Of a stretch of 64,000 bases of DNA, positions 22,795 to 36,800 are shown one piece after another; position 1 is the first letter of the stretch; each line of letters begins with the position of its first letter. The stretch covers positions 1,647,910 to 1,711,909 of the forward strand of contig CH003228.1 in the NCBI GenBank assembly GCA_000149265.1, given 5' to 3'. A program made the translations under genes and the position numbers. The notes below the pieces were generated by a model. That model saw only the letters and a program-made list of their open reading frames with translations, had not been told where the DNA came from and ran no database searches. This DNA is from Ciona savignyi (Eukaryota > Chordata > Ascidiacea > Phlebobranchia > Cionidae).

Positions 22795-25700
22795 CGTGAA
22801 AATACCTTTACACTTTCTGCATTTAATACATTGCAAAATGGTTAATAATACCTCATAAAATATGTATAGGCCTACGTTACAAACCGATAACAAATTTTGT
22901 TGAAAGCAATTAGATACGCTGTGAACCACTGCAGGCTAATGAAGCGGGCACTTTGGTATTTTCTTTCACCTGGACTGCTGCAGCATTTCCTGCTCAATCG
23001 ATTAAAATGCTTTTATTTATCAGCAAAAAATGATATTCACCTTTGAACATTTCGATTTTAGTTATACGGTAAAAAATGTCTGTCAAAGTAACGCTTTTTT
23101 AATCTTTTTTGGCTGTTTTTAAAACGTTCAAGGTAAGGCACTCACTATTGATTGCTTTTGTTTCAGAAAGGTACGAGATTGAAAAAAAATCCGGGATCTT
23201 TGCAAAAGAAGCTATTACTTTTACCACTTGTTATAACTAATGGATACGCTGCAAATACACCACTACTCTCACAGACCTTGGCAAAAGAATCTTGACTTTT
23301 TAGTCCATTTGCCACAGGACTATATCGTACAAAAAGTCCAAAGCCAAGCCTAATTTCCCTATGTAGCTTAGCCGTTCTGTTTGGCAGCCTCGCGCTCATT
23401 ACACATTTATACGCTGGTGGATGTTGTAGAAAAAGTCTGTCGAACGCATATGCGAAACCAATCGATCGCCTTTGATGGATGCAAGGTTGGAACAGTCTCG
23501 GTACCTTTCGTTTTAGCCAACTATTAATTGAATACAAGTCGGCGACATGCAAATGGATAAACCGTGCTGCACGGCTACAAAATGTGTTATATGCTAGCTG
23601 AAGGTGCGGAATCTCTTGTTTTCTCTTCAATATTAATATTTCTGTGTTTTACTTTACGTGTCCTTTCGGTCCCAATTCGGTGCTTCCAATCTCCTTTGTT
23701 GGTTCGACTCGTGCAGACGTTAGGATTTCTGTTACAACTTTTAAGTTCAGACGCTTGTCTTCAAGCTAATATTTTGTTGTTTAGAAATAATTAGTCACAC
23801 AAGTAATTAAAACAATTTGCTGATTCTATACCAAACTTGAAACATTTAATAAGTTTATAGATTTACGTCACGATATTGTTATTTTAAATAATGACTGTTT
23901 AATCTATACAATTTATTAAAACCCATCTTTCAAATACCATCGCAAAAATCAACCAAGACGCGTTATTGAACAAAGCTAACAGCAAATCATATGACCGCGG
24001 CGCACAAATCAACAAAACCGCTATCAAATGCATTTATACTAAAATTAAAGTATCTAACTAATGATTTTATTTCTATTTCTATATATACTTATATATATAT
24101 ATCAGTCGAATTAAAACGATATGTATTGCCATCGAAATTAAACCATTTATTGAATTAGTGACTCGGGCATCAAATAGTTTATGCTTGCAACTTAACGCTT
24201 CTTCTTAGACTTGCCCCCGAAATTATACAAAGTTATTTATATATTTTATAAGTGGTCAAAATCATAATGTTTTTCCGTAATGTGATTTTGTTATTACATT
24301 TTCTGCGTATACCTTGTAATGATCGACTTTTTCTCTGGTTAAGTAGATGTGGTCAAGTTGCGGTTACGATGTTATTAGACCCTACTTTCTGATGCCACAT
24401 TGAGTTTCTTTGAAACAGAAGTTAAATTAAACATGCCGGTTATACGGAGGATTGCAATTAATGCTTATAAAATTTCAACAAAATCGACATTAAGTCAACT
24501 GGACATTCATGCGAGCATGATCTAAGACTTTAATTTTCTGAAAACGCAGAGAGAAACGTTCCAGGGCACGCAATGGACTAACATCAGTTAATTGATCAAT
24601 GACCCATAGTTGAATACACAACATTGCTAGCCTGAAAGCAAATTTAATTTGATATATTAGCCTATAAAATGCAACATTTTACAAAAAAAGTACGGAACAT
24701 AAATGATGACAAAAGTTACTGGATTGTCGTAAATAATCGTGTTATTGCGGTGTGACACTTCTAGCAGTGCATATACAAAACAAACTGTAGACCGCAAGAC
24801 TTTGGTATCCTTTAGTTTTTATTAGATCCCTATAAATTCTTTGGGTACATGTCCGCTGAGTGCAATGATCAATAACACAACCGACCAGAAAGCCACTTTG
24901 GATCGTGCAACACTTCGTTGGAAAGAGAACGCATTAACCCACCTAATGTCAGTTTAAAACTATTGCACATTCGATATTGTAAAAATATGACTATTGGTGT
25001 TAGCTAACACCCGTTAAAGAATCGATAACTCTTCTGGTCGATGTGGTACGGACACGATACACCTGTCATACGCTTGACAAAAAAACAAATTGTATATTTT
25101 CTAAATTTGTTTTATATTCCTAACACATGCATTTTGTTAGTGGACTTACGTCCAATAAAATAAAAACACTGGACCATGATTTTGGATGTTATGCTGCGGT
25201 TATAAACTAAAACACTAAAATTGGTATTTCGCAAATTTAGGAAATTTCCCAAATGTAAAACCCATTTTTTTCATTAACATATGTAGGTAATGCTAGCTAC
25301 CATATCTGAGTTTCAACCAGATTTGAAAACTTCTTCTATACGATTTCCAAAAGGCAAAATACCCGTGTCGTGCGTTTGTTTATATATATTCTTGCAAAAA
25401 TGGGCGTATTATTCTAAGGAGAAACTAACATCCATCAAAATTCATTTGAATTGGATAATTATATTGGACGCTATTTTAATGGTCGCAGAAAACACGAAAA
25501 TAGTTAAATTGTATTATTCCTCGGGGCATAACCCCTGATTTTGGGTTATTGTATAGTTACATTTTTTGTTTTTTAAATTATTTTTTTTATCATATTTACG
25601 TTAATCAAAATACAAATATTCCAATTAAATTTTAACAGAAGTAAGGCGTACTATTACCCACACATAAAATGGTGCTTAATGAACACGATAATAAAAAAGG

Positions 25701-25984
25701 CCAAACAAATTGAATGTAGCAGTAAAAAACAATTATATAAGTGCTTATGTGATAACTAAAGGGTACTTACAGTGCACTCATTAAATTATGTGACCTCACT
25801 TTACTTTGTAGTTATTAGTTCACTATAGTTTTGCTACAAATCGATATAGTTTTTAAACACTTACAGCAGTAATGAAAAAATGATTTAGAGGCAGCCTTTT
25901 TAGGGATCAACATGAATGTTTTTATTTTATAAACAACTAATTAATTGAATAAAATTGATGTTGATATGAAAAGGGATATAAATA
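22795..25984. other. Intergenic region, GluD 5' flank to orphan gene 5' flank
   Basis: The GluD promoter must lie near 22795-23200 (minus strand). The orphan gene promoter lies near 25900 (plus strand), where GATATAAATAATG precedes the start codon. A 155-codon minus-strand open frame at 23163-23630 has no recognisable domain and no splice partner. Microsatellite-like TA runs occur at about 24078-24103. I see nothing else. Confidence 0.5.
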
Positions 25985-28900
25985 ATGAATAATAGAGGAC
26001 ACCAATTCGGTACACCTAGTTTCTCTGATGAAACAACGTTTCCTGAATATCCATTCAACGAGTGCTCATTTATGCAGCAAAGAGGTCGGTAAATGCTATT
26101 TTGGATGTGAATTGCTATAACTCTTGCTAACTAGTTGTGGGAAAAGGTAGATCTGTGAAAAAATATAAATTGCTAAACTGCTAAAAGGCCGAAATAACCA
26201 TTTGAATTTTGTTAATAACGTTTTGTGTGATAACAGAAATCCGCAAGACAATATATTAAACTTTTTAATAATAAACGTTTTTTATCTTTAAAGTTATGTG
26301 TCTTTAGCTGTGGTTTATTATTAATTCAGTATGTGGGGATACCAAAGGTGTTAAGGCATTTTTGTAATTACTCTCCAAGTATTATCTACCCATTATATTA
26401 TAAACGAGAAAATTGTATTTCAGCCCGGTCGTTAACCACCGCATACAGCGAAAGAGTTGATTTTGTTCAGCATGACGAAAGTTCACGGATTAGTTCTGAT
26501 GGAACAGAAACACGAAGATTTGTGGTAACAGCAGGCGGTAATAAAAAATTTGAAGCTGTTGAATTTGAGGAGAGATTTCAAGAGGAGGCATCAAGTCTTA
26601 CCGTTTTTACTGAAGAACCTGAAGACGTAGAAAGCTTTGGCTGGGAAAACGGAGTAAGTAATGGATACCAGATGGAGGAAGATAATGATGACAGAACACA
26701 TAACGATATTCGGCATTTAATACGCGAAATCCGCCTTGAGTCGCTTAGACCGAACAAAGCACGCGCGACTGACAATACGCAACGGGCGTACAAGGGGGAG
26801 AAAGACAATGGTAAGGTGACACGATCTGTACAAGTAGACAACGGCTCGTACTCGGAAACATGTTGCTCAAAATACAAACTAAGTTTGTTAGAACAAGAGA
26901 GGGACCAGGTACCAGCAACAAACGCAGGATTTCAACCACACAAGGCCCAACAAGCTGAAGAAGTAGCATTCGTTACATCGGATCAAAAGTTGGAATCGGT
27001 AAAAGATAGGAACACGAAGGATAAAAAGGACGCCACATATTTTACAACGGCAGGTATTTTTAAACCAAACCACAAAAATATTAGTCGAGACACGGTGACA
27101 GGGAGAGTAAAGGGCGGCGCACTTGGAACACGGCAGCCTGTAATAACAAGCCCTCGAAACGAAAGCGAGGAATGTTATGAAAGGGCGGTTCGAATTGAGA
27201 CTATTCAAAGTCCACCACGACGCAATCAGTCTTGTGAAGACAGATCCAAAAATACATTCAAGTTCGGTGGTACACATTTGAACAAAGAAGAAGACTTACT
27301 CTCGCTAGTCTGTGACAACAACGACAATATACCTGAGTTATTGTTGACAATCAGACCAATATCGAGCCACTCCAGTCCAAATTGCGAACGTCCGTTCTCC
27401 AGCCGAAGCCTCACCGGAAAATTTGTGCTAGTTGCAGATTTTGACGACTCTTCTCAACAAACGAGTGCTCACGAAATAAGTAAAGGGAACCAAGAAACAG
27501 TTGATAACCGAAACTCTTTAGACGAGACATCATCTAACTCAACTATGACAATGAATCTGGAATCTAATAATTTTGCGGCAGATTGCAGTGGTGATGGCGA
27601 CATATCGTCAAGTTCGCTTTTCGAGTCGTTAAAATCACCATCAAATAACAGCCAAGAATTTTTGGACATGTTTAGCCACACATCCACAGAACAGGTTAAT
27701 GTTGAAACATTGAGCAAAATAAACACAAACAGAGTTGACACCGAAGACGCCAAAACCCAGTTTAAAATGGCAGATACACGTTTGATTTCAACCAATCCAA
27801 TGGATGACTGCATAGGATTGGAGAACAGATCTTCATACAACTTCGGTTATGGTGACGATCTTGTCGGATTACCGTCACCTCCACCAAGTGCAATGAAGAA
27901 GATCGGAAGTGCCGGGAGCGCAGGAAAGAAGCAGAGAGGTTGGTTTTGCTGTGAGACTTTTGATTTTAAATATATGTAATCGGGATCGACAACACGTCCC
28001 CCACTTGGCTGACATTCTAAACTGGTGTTGATATTGCGTGTACTAATTAAATTGCCCACGTATCATAAGCGTTCTATTGAATATGCGCCAAACGGATCCA
28101 ATAATAAACAGCGGACAATTACGAACACAAGAACATGGTAGTATCTTTTCAAATCGAACGTTACACAATACATTGAAACCGATAACACTGGTCTACAGTT
28201 ACGATTGATTGACAATCAAGTAATACTCTATTCAATTTCAAATTGACTAATTTGACAGTTTAAATAGTAAATCGGCCGGAAAATTAATTTGAATTTAATA
28301 GTAAAAGGTAGATTCGATTTACAAACGGCAAGAGAGATGTAAAAGAATTTTCGTTAAGAAAAAGAGACGCGTAATAAAATGAAAGCGATGAATTCAGTTC
28401 TTTAAATTTTCTTTTTATATTTCATAGTTAAGTTCGACTTGGACCTAGAAATCCATGTGGTACCACGGGAGTCACCCCACATGACGCCAACAGAACGCTC
28501 CTATCAAGTACATTGCGCTGACTCTCCAGATAATATGCCGGGGTATTATCCGAACCCTGCTGAAAGTGTCTCGTTTGGAATGAATTCTTTCGAAGAGCCA
28601 GCAAGCGAAAGTTTGGATTGCGGGTTAACGAACCCATTTGGTCGGGTGGGTACTAATTATTTTTTTGACTCGGTATTTGCTAACACAACGTCCTTTCAGA
28701 CGTCTGTTCGTAAAGCGGTGCCTTTTCGTGTCATATCAAGGTCAGATGCATCCATCACAGCAGAAGAAACAACATCAATGTTCAAAACACCAGTTTCACG
28801 CAGTGGAAGGCGTGATTCATTTGATATTCTACAGGTTTATTACAAATATTGAAATAGGTCAAAATATGGTTTATTTGCATATACGACTGTCATGTAATTA

Positions 28901-30873
28901 ACGACTATTATGTCAATCACAAACCACACATAATACTGTTTAAATTAAGTACGGTATGTTTTTAACTAATTATTAAACTGAAGTATAAAATTTTAGATGC
29001 AACAGTTCTTGAAGCAACAAGAGCGTGAACGCGTCAAAAACAGTGCTATTTCAAACACAATACAGCATGGTACAATTCAAACAATTAAAGAAAGGGATAC
29101 TTCCAACTCGTTTCCGGCCCGCCCTGTAAAAATACATCCACGAAATATCCAATACAATCAGAATGCGGAGCGTTATATGCCAAGGTACTCGCACGTCCAA
29201 CTGCAGCGTCAGTACGAAGACTGGCGAGAAAGAAAGCAACGACGACATCGAGCGGCAGCAAAACATAAGTCCCTGAATCAAGCGCCACCCGTGCTGGATC
29301 AGCATGAGAGTGATAATCACAAAACACTTTCTGATGATTGTAATGAAGTTTTAGACAACTGTGTAACAAAACCTAAACATCACTTCAGTTCGACAGGACA
29401 GCGCATTATGTCTGCAGATACAAGCCCGTTTTATCGACGATTTACGTCAGGTACTAATTCGTCCGGGACGGATCATTCAGGAAACCACAGGACTGGGAGA
29501 TTCCTTAGTGATAATTGCTTTCTTCCTAAACGCAACGGTATAACTGACATCGAAGGTTTCCGAGGAGGCACAGTTAGACCGAAGACAAGCGAGCTTGCAA
29601 ATACGAGGGGAATGTGGCGCAACCATCAATATTCTAAAACGAGGGAGACATTACTTGAGGCAAGGCCAACAGTATCTGACAGACGAGAAGAAAAACATAA
29701 CGGTAGGTTGGTGTCGTTAGAACTTTAAAGCTACCACCATTTGCAATATAACAAACATTTGACATATATTCATACAGCCAATAACATCGCGAACTTGACT
29801 GAGAGATTTAATTTTGCCAAACTTTCCGCTGGTGCTCGCAGTGCATTGAAAGATGCGCACCGAGAATACGTGAACAGTGTGAAGGTGGCGCGTTCCAACA
29901 AACAATTTTCGGATCGGAAAAGGAACCCAGTGATGAAATCGGCAGATCAATCCAAACTGCGCTATGAAAGACAGCACCTGGACAGCAGATCCTCGCTTCC
30001 AACAGCTTTGCCCAGCTACACCACCTTGCGGCACGGTACAAAGCAAGTACGAGCCACGCACAGGCGACATCGAGCATCAAATGATCAGGTAAAATGGTAC
30101 ACAATATTAGATGTTTATATTTACTTAACCACACCCTTCAGCAGACTTCGACTCCCGATTTCCACGGATCGGCTAATACTATTCCCAACTTAGATCCACA
30201 ACAAAGCAGACAGTCGCTTATTAGGCATTCGGCTGTTACCGTTAATTCCCTGGGTAAGACGTTTTATATGATAAACTTACATATAAAAAACTTCCAATCA
30301 CTATGCGTAATGACTATACATACTATTTGTTTTAAAATTTACTGGCCGATTTCATTTGTGTGTATAGGTGTTAGGTCAACTCGTGATAAACCGTTACTGA
30401 ATGTCTAAAATTTTGTTCTTCTTACCTTTTCGTGTCCGATTTCTACGTTTTTTTACATACAATAAGATGTTGCGAGTCCTCTACGGATCCAATTAATAAA
30501 GTCGTTTAAAACACCCGATATATACATCCGCTTCACTAACTATTTATTGCCATCTAGGGTTAACAGCTTATACACCTGTGAGTCAAAATTCGTCGAGTAA
30601 AATTACCGGAGGTACGGGAAAAAGTAAGATTGGTAATAACGCGATCGGAACAGTTTAACCATTCACCCTTAATTCACAGTGCCCAGAATTAATCGAAGCA
30701 TCAACGTTAATAAGGATATGTCGGTGGCAGCGCAGCACAGAAATGGAAACTCTTCAGCAAATTCAAGATTTCTAATTTCATTCGATAACCTTGCAAGAAC
30801 AAAATTAAAGCAACAAAACATTCCAAGTGACACAAACGGGGGGTTAATAGTAACTCCAAGATTGTTTGCGTAA
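25985..30873 (+). CDS. Large orphan protein, probably disordered (1,136 residues)
   Basis: I do not recognise this gene. Eight exons keep phase: 25985-26084, 26424-27938, 28428-28834, 28997-29702, 29778-30088, 30142-30253, 30558-30623 and 30680-30873. Exon 2 alone is 1,515 bases. The protein has no signal peptide, membrane span or cysteine-rich module. It is rich in Ser, Asn, Asp, Glu and Arg, which suggests disorder. Visible patches are an acidic region around residues 75-130, a proline patch LVGLPSPPPSAMKK near 520, a very basic helix candidate EDWRERKQRRHRAAAKHK near 750, and a conserved-looking segment FNFAKLSAGARSALKDAHRE near 920. The first donor (G|GTCGGT) is weak, so the first 33 residues are the least sure part. 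ATTAAA at 30875-30880 is a possible poly(A) signal. Nuclear, centrosomal or scaffold roles are all possible and none is shown. Confidence 0.7.
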
Positions 30874-33800
30874 CATTAAAATTGTTTCTAGACATTATCT
30901 CGAAGGTAGAAAATTTGGTGTGTAGTTTTACCCAATCCTACAACGCACGTTTACCTACCGATTCGTGTATAATTGGGTAATGTGTATACATGGTAGCTCG
31001 TACAATACGCTGCAATACACTATACCTAGTAAAATAACAGTATCATGTCAGAGTTATTAAGTTACAGCAGTTCCAACATCCATTTGTCCTGTCGCTTCGA
31101 CCGAATAAACGAACATCGGAAAGGTTGTCCACTTCCCGTGAAAGTGATACCGATATTCTATGCTGCAATTACCAAAAAGTAAGACTACTACGCCAATTAG
31201 CTGGGTATGACTATTGTGCAGTAAACAGTTTGGCAGATGGGGGATTGGTTGAGATATTTATAAATTAAATAGCATGGTGTGCAGCTTTTAATAACAGTTT
31301 TAAACAATTGTCTCGACACTTAACCGCATCGCGGTTGGATGTGCATTAAGTCCCCAGTGAAAGATTTGATAACACAACTTAAAATATTTTCTAAAACAAA
31401 GATCGGATGCTACAAAACCACGCGCATCAAACCGTTTGTCTAGATCTAAGTGGTCGTCGTCCAATATGAGGAAATTTGAGGCAGAAATTAAAAAGCTAGC
31501 ATCAGGCAGTAGTCTTCAAAACCACAAGTTTTCTTGTGTCACTAAGTGCGGAAATACGCGGCCGATCCTTCGACCGCATATATTATTTTATTTAGGTTCG
31601 CCTCTTGGATGATACTTTAAACATTATACACAAATACACCCCTTGGGCTGTGGCTACATGTTATTTATAAGCATTATTTTAGTCCAGGGACTGCTCAACG
31701 GTTCGGCTATATATATGCCATCCTGAACATAGAAAAAGCTCGCATAACTTATTGACCATCATCAAAAAAGTAACACCTACGAGAAAAGTTGTGTGAGTAA
31801 CTGTCAACGTAATCGGTACGAGCTAAAATTTCTTGCAGTCGGATTCGTCTGTTAATTTCATTCTTAAGAAATTGATTTGAGGAGAGTTTTACAAGTTCTT
31901 GATGGATTAGTGAGGGTCGACTGGTGGTACATTCGTGGAGATTAAGGGAGCTCGGGCTGGACGCTTCATGCATAATTTAACATCTTCCAAACTAAGTTCC
32001 TGCTTTCAAACTTTGTTGAGATGATATCGGGCATTGGTAATGTGCGCCAATGACGTCGTGGAACGAATGATTTGTATCGCGTTCGAGCTCTGTCAAACTA
32101 AATGAAATCTATATTTAGCATATTAGGCTGTATTTTAAAAAAAGGTAACAAATAGATTTATTATACGTATTCGTACATTAAGGGTACATATTAAAAAACA
32201 GCGATCAACTCAAAAAACTTTTAAAGTTGTAATTACGATTAACAAAATTCTTGATGAAGCTATTATTACCAACATGAGTCTGACATCCATTGTAATTTGC
32301 GAAACGACACTTCGTTTCCTATGTGCGAATGATAACCACGTTAATCTACAACGCACGACAGCTATTTCCTTAGAGTAACTTCTTATATCTTCTACGGTAA
32401 GTTAATTGTGTGGTGGACGTAGACGTTACAAGACGCTTTTGTAGTGTATGTTAAAATCGCCACGAGATAAAGAAAACACAGAAATGAAATACACCGAGCT
32501 ATCGCAGAGTAGAACAGTTTGTAAATTCTAACAGATGCGGTGTTCCGTCTCAAATTCAAAATCAGTCAGAAGAAGAAACAAAACAGAATATTGTGTGTAA
32601 ATATAATCAGAGTGCAGTGAAAAAGATAATTTAACCACTTTCTGTGCCGTGGCAATTCGAGGCGAATTCAGTTCGCGGGAACTTTCTCTGCAACAGTTTC
32701 CGCATTAAATATTGATGGCAGAAGCCTGTTGACAATGAATTGGCGCTTTCTCGGCCGAGATAAGTAAGAAAGTTGAAGTGTTAACGATATTATGTCATTC
32801 AATCGTTACCTCAACACTTTCTGCTATTGATTTACAGGGAAAGTAGGACAAATAAAAATATTTTTTCGATATGTGTTTTATAATACATGCCACTATGAAA
32901 TATATATCACCAGTATTTTAGTCGTGATTTGAAGGCCTATCATAATAAAAATTGGCATATATTCTTAAAGTTAGGTTTGAAGTTTTGTACGATCCACATA
33001 AGCACGAAGAATAAAAGAAAATTGTAGTTTTGCGAACGAAAATTCCACAACTTTCATAGGTAAGTGTTATAAATTCATACAATAGTTTTAGATTATTTGT
33101 TTAACTTATTTTATTTTACAAAAAATAATTTAGTTTTAGCAAATAAACTGCTGGTATGACGATATATGTTGTTGTTCATATTTTGCGTCAAATAACGCCT
33201 TTCCGGAAAAGACAGGCAATAAAATATCAATTTAACGCGTTTCCTGTCTGTTCTTTGCTGAGCACTTTCGTTGAGATGCCTTTTAAGTATTTATACAACT
33301 CGAACTATGCTCTTTGAGAATTCTTTGCCACCCAGTCCCAGGAAGTGGCCGCAATTTTCCTATTTGCCATGCTGACTCCAATAGCTAAAGCGCTGTAAGT
33401 AAAAGCCAATATTCGGGTTGTAAAAAAACTTCGGGAACGAAGAGTGTATAATATTAGCGTGGGATCTATACAACGGCTACATCCTATTCCGCCGCCGTAA
33501 AAAAGCTAGACGGCGCCGAATGGTAAAGTTCGAACATTAAAAGTGACGTGGCTCTAAAGTAATTGCAGAGCCCTATTTGTGTATTGGTTGATGTTTTGTT
33601 CAATTACCTTGGTAGAAAGTTAAATTGTAAAACTGACAATGACCAGTACTAATCGTTGTAATATCGATGTTATCGGTTGGTAAATAACTTAACGACTATA
33701 ACTTGACGTGTGTAATGACCAAAGGTTGGGTGTTAATAATGTCAGTCGTTAACATGGATGTGGTTAAGTGAAAACGCAAAGACTTTGATATTGTGAACAA

Positions 33801-36800
33801 ATGCACGGTGCGACTTCAGCATAACGCTAGGGAGCTGCTGTTAGTCCGGAAAGGGCTGCGGTGACCGAGACTTTGGAGGAGTATAATGTCCAAGTTTTCA
33901 CACGAGAGAATTCCTATGTGAACTTGCAGTCGTTCGCGGTCCCATAGAGATATCATAGATTACTCGGGCTAACAGGAGACTGTAGGTTAAGGTTTTGAAT
34001 GGACAAGTCAAAATTCATAATTGGAACTGTAATATATTTGTTTTAAATTATAAACAACAAGACATACCAAAGAAATATAGTTATGTATTTAACTTCACCG
34101 TAACTGTTTCAAGAATCGAATCAATTTCCAGCGGCTTCGTGGTTTTTTGGTTTTCCTGCCTTTATGAATGATTGTTGCAAGTGTTTTAACCCACACTGAT
34201 TGCGCAATACTTTAATCAATATACTCCACATGATATATAGGCATTACCAGCGCATATTAATTAACTTGAAGGTGGAGGTATACCCACCAACGCAATTGAC
34301 GTAGTTATACAGATGGCAACGGTGGATTTCAATAATTTGACTCCGGTACAATGCAAAAAAACACATTTTTTTACAATACCAACCTTTGGTTAGCGTAGTG
34401 GGACGGTTCATGAGTGGGCAATTGGCATATGGGATAAATAGGATTTCATTCTTAATAGTTGGTCGCAGTTGCACTCGGTCATAAAATATGTATGGCGTCA
34501 CAATGGCGATTACCGTTCTATTAATATTGTGTATTATCCCAAACAATGAGAACGACGTGCCAAAAGTTGGCGTAACTTTCCGCAGCAGTTGGCAAGCATG
34601 TGATCGTACGATCAAATATTTATGAACTTTACTTTACACTTTTTTCTGCATAAAAATACACCGACGCAAATCTAATAGTTTTGTCCATCAGTGATTTGTG
34701 GAGACGATTTTTGATGTTTTCAATTTACCGCCGACGATTGTAAGGCTTTAATGAGAACAATATTGTAATATAAAAATAGAAATATAAAGGCAAAAAAGGA
34801 ATCAAGTTTAAAACAAGCAAACTATTAACAAGGGGAAATTTGCACAATTTTAGGGGGTTTTGCAACAAAAACTCTTTTTTTGAAAAAATGAGATTTAAGA
34901 CTTTTTGTCTTTAAACACAAAAGTCCACAGTAAGCATATTGCAGAGTAGTAATTGAGCCGATATCGCTCGGGAATTAGAGGACGACCAGTGATAAGTACG
35001 CGACGCACTCATTAAATATTCATCACAGATTCTTCGTTTTATCATCTCGCGAGAGCTGCTGATAAACGAGTTTTTGACGCGTAATTACACCCGACTTGTT
35101 TTTGTCACTTGCAGTGCCCCCATATTGCGTCCAATTTGTGAACGTGGTCCCTTGTGGTCGAAAACAAATTTTAGGCACGTCAGATGTTTAAAGCGATTAT
35201 AACTTATATTGCATTATAAACAGAACTATTTATCATCAAATAAAGGTTTCATTTTAACTAAATGCATGCGTGGCTAAAATAGGACAGGATTTAAAAAGTG
35301 AGTGGCGTTAGCCTAAAAGCAAGTTTGTCAGTCAGATTTTGACAAGTCCCACAGGTTTTGGGAAAGTGCGTTTAAAAATGCGCACCAAGGTTAACTACAT
35401 AAGTGAATTAGAAACATCTGGCGGGAACGTTGTTTGAAAATATTGCCCAAATCTTAATTTTCCGAGTTATGGAGAAAATTTTTAAAGGCCAATAGTCTAT
35501 TGCACTAAAGTACGACCTATATCCACATCAATTCTGAGTTAATATAAACTACAGAATATATAACATGTAACATGACAGGTTTACAAAATAACCAAATCCT
35601 TATTTTATATTTATTGTGATCCCCTTTGTTGCGATATATAATGCAATCTATCGTTCAAACAGTTTTTATTGCCTCCGTCGTTTACTGGGTGAGATTGAAC
35701 GTCCCAGTCGTAATTTTACGCTTATTACGGACAGCCATATAGCGTTTATTGTTTACGCAGGGCAGACTTGCGCCATATGTGAGCCGTCGCAATTTTACAA
35801 AGCCGACAAATTACCTAAAAGAGAAAATTCAATAATAGTTGCGAAAGTTAAATAGAGCTGACGTATTGTGTTATCAACTTTACTTTAAATCATATATTAT
35901 TCCAATGGCACTTAAAAAACAAGTGTGATAAATTTAGGGAGTTAAATATCAATCATGCCAACTCTTGTAATCAGGGACATCCGGTAAGCAGTCGTGTGAT
36001 ATAAAATAACGTTGAAATTCGATCATACGATAAACAAATTACAGTGGCATTGTTTATGTCGAACAGTACACCGATCACTTTCAATCAAAATCAACACGAG
36101 ACACGTGCCCCAACTATAAACCAATTAGCAAGTGGCTTCCAACAGGCCTTGCGAATTCCACACTGTCAGCGGTCGAGGCCGAATTGGCGTAATCTAATTT
36201 AACGTGCGGAAATGTTTGCGTGAATAATGATCGTCGCAGACACTTCAACAAGTCAACATTTATAAGCGTTAACTGTGTGAGGCATTAAACAAATTTTAAA
36301 AGAAATAACACTACCAGAATACCCTGTTTTGTGCTACGATAGCTGCAAAAATTATATAACAAAATCCATTTAAACAGTATAACATTATGGAAACAAAACG
36401 AAGAGAAAACGAGGTTTTGCAAATTGTCCTGTCGCAATTCACACGGACAATGGAAACAGAAATAGGATTTGGAATATAAACGTATTTCCATGTCCTGGGG
36501 ATTATATTAATAGCGATAATTAATTTGAATTTTGAAAGAGGAATTAGTTGATTAACGCTGATCCAAGAAGAAGAATCGTTAGCCGAAATTAATCCGATTT
36601 GTCTACTTTCGTTTTGGCTTACGGTGACTTATACATCATTTTTGTTCGTTAATTATTTTTTCCAAGTGTTCCCATTGAGACCAAACGGCAAGACTGTCTT
36701 CCGCTATTGGAAATATTAGGTCAAACGAAGAATTAGCTTTAAATTAATCCACTAAACCTGTTCACTAAATATGAATGCCGTAATTGATTGAAACATAAAT

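Noticed and set aside
23163..23630. 155-codon open frame on the minus strand upstream of the GluD gene
   Set aside because: No domain, no splice partner of suitable phase, and an uneven composition; likely chance or 5' flank of the receptor gene.
26333..26423. In-frame upstream extension of the orphan gene exon 2
   Set aside because: It opens at GTG, not ATG, and a strong acceptor (TTGTATTTCAG at 26423) matches the phase of the exon at 25985-26084.
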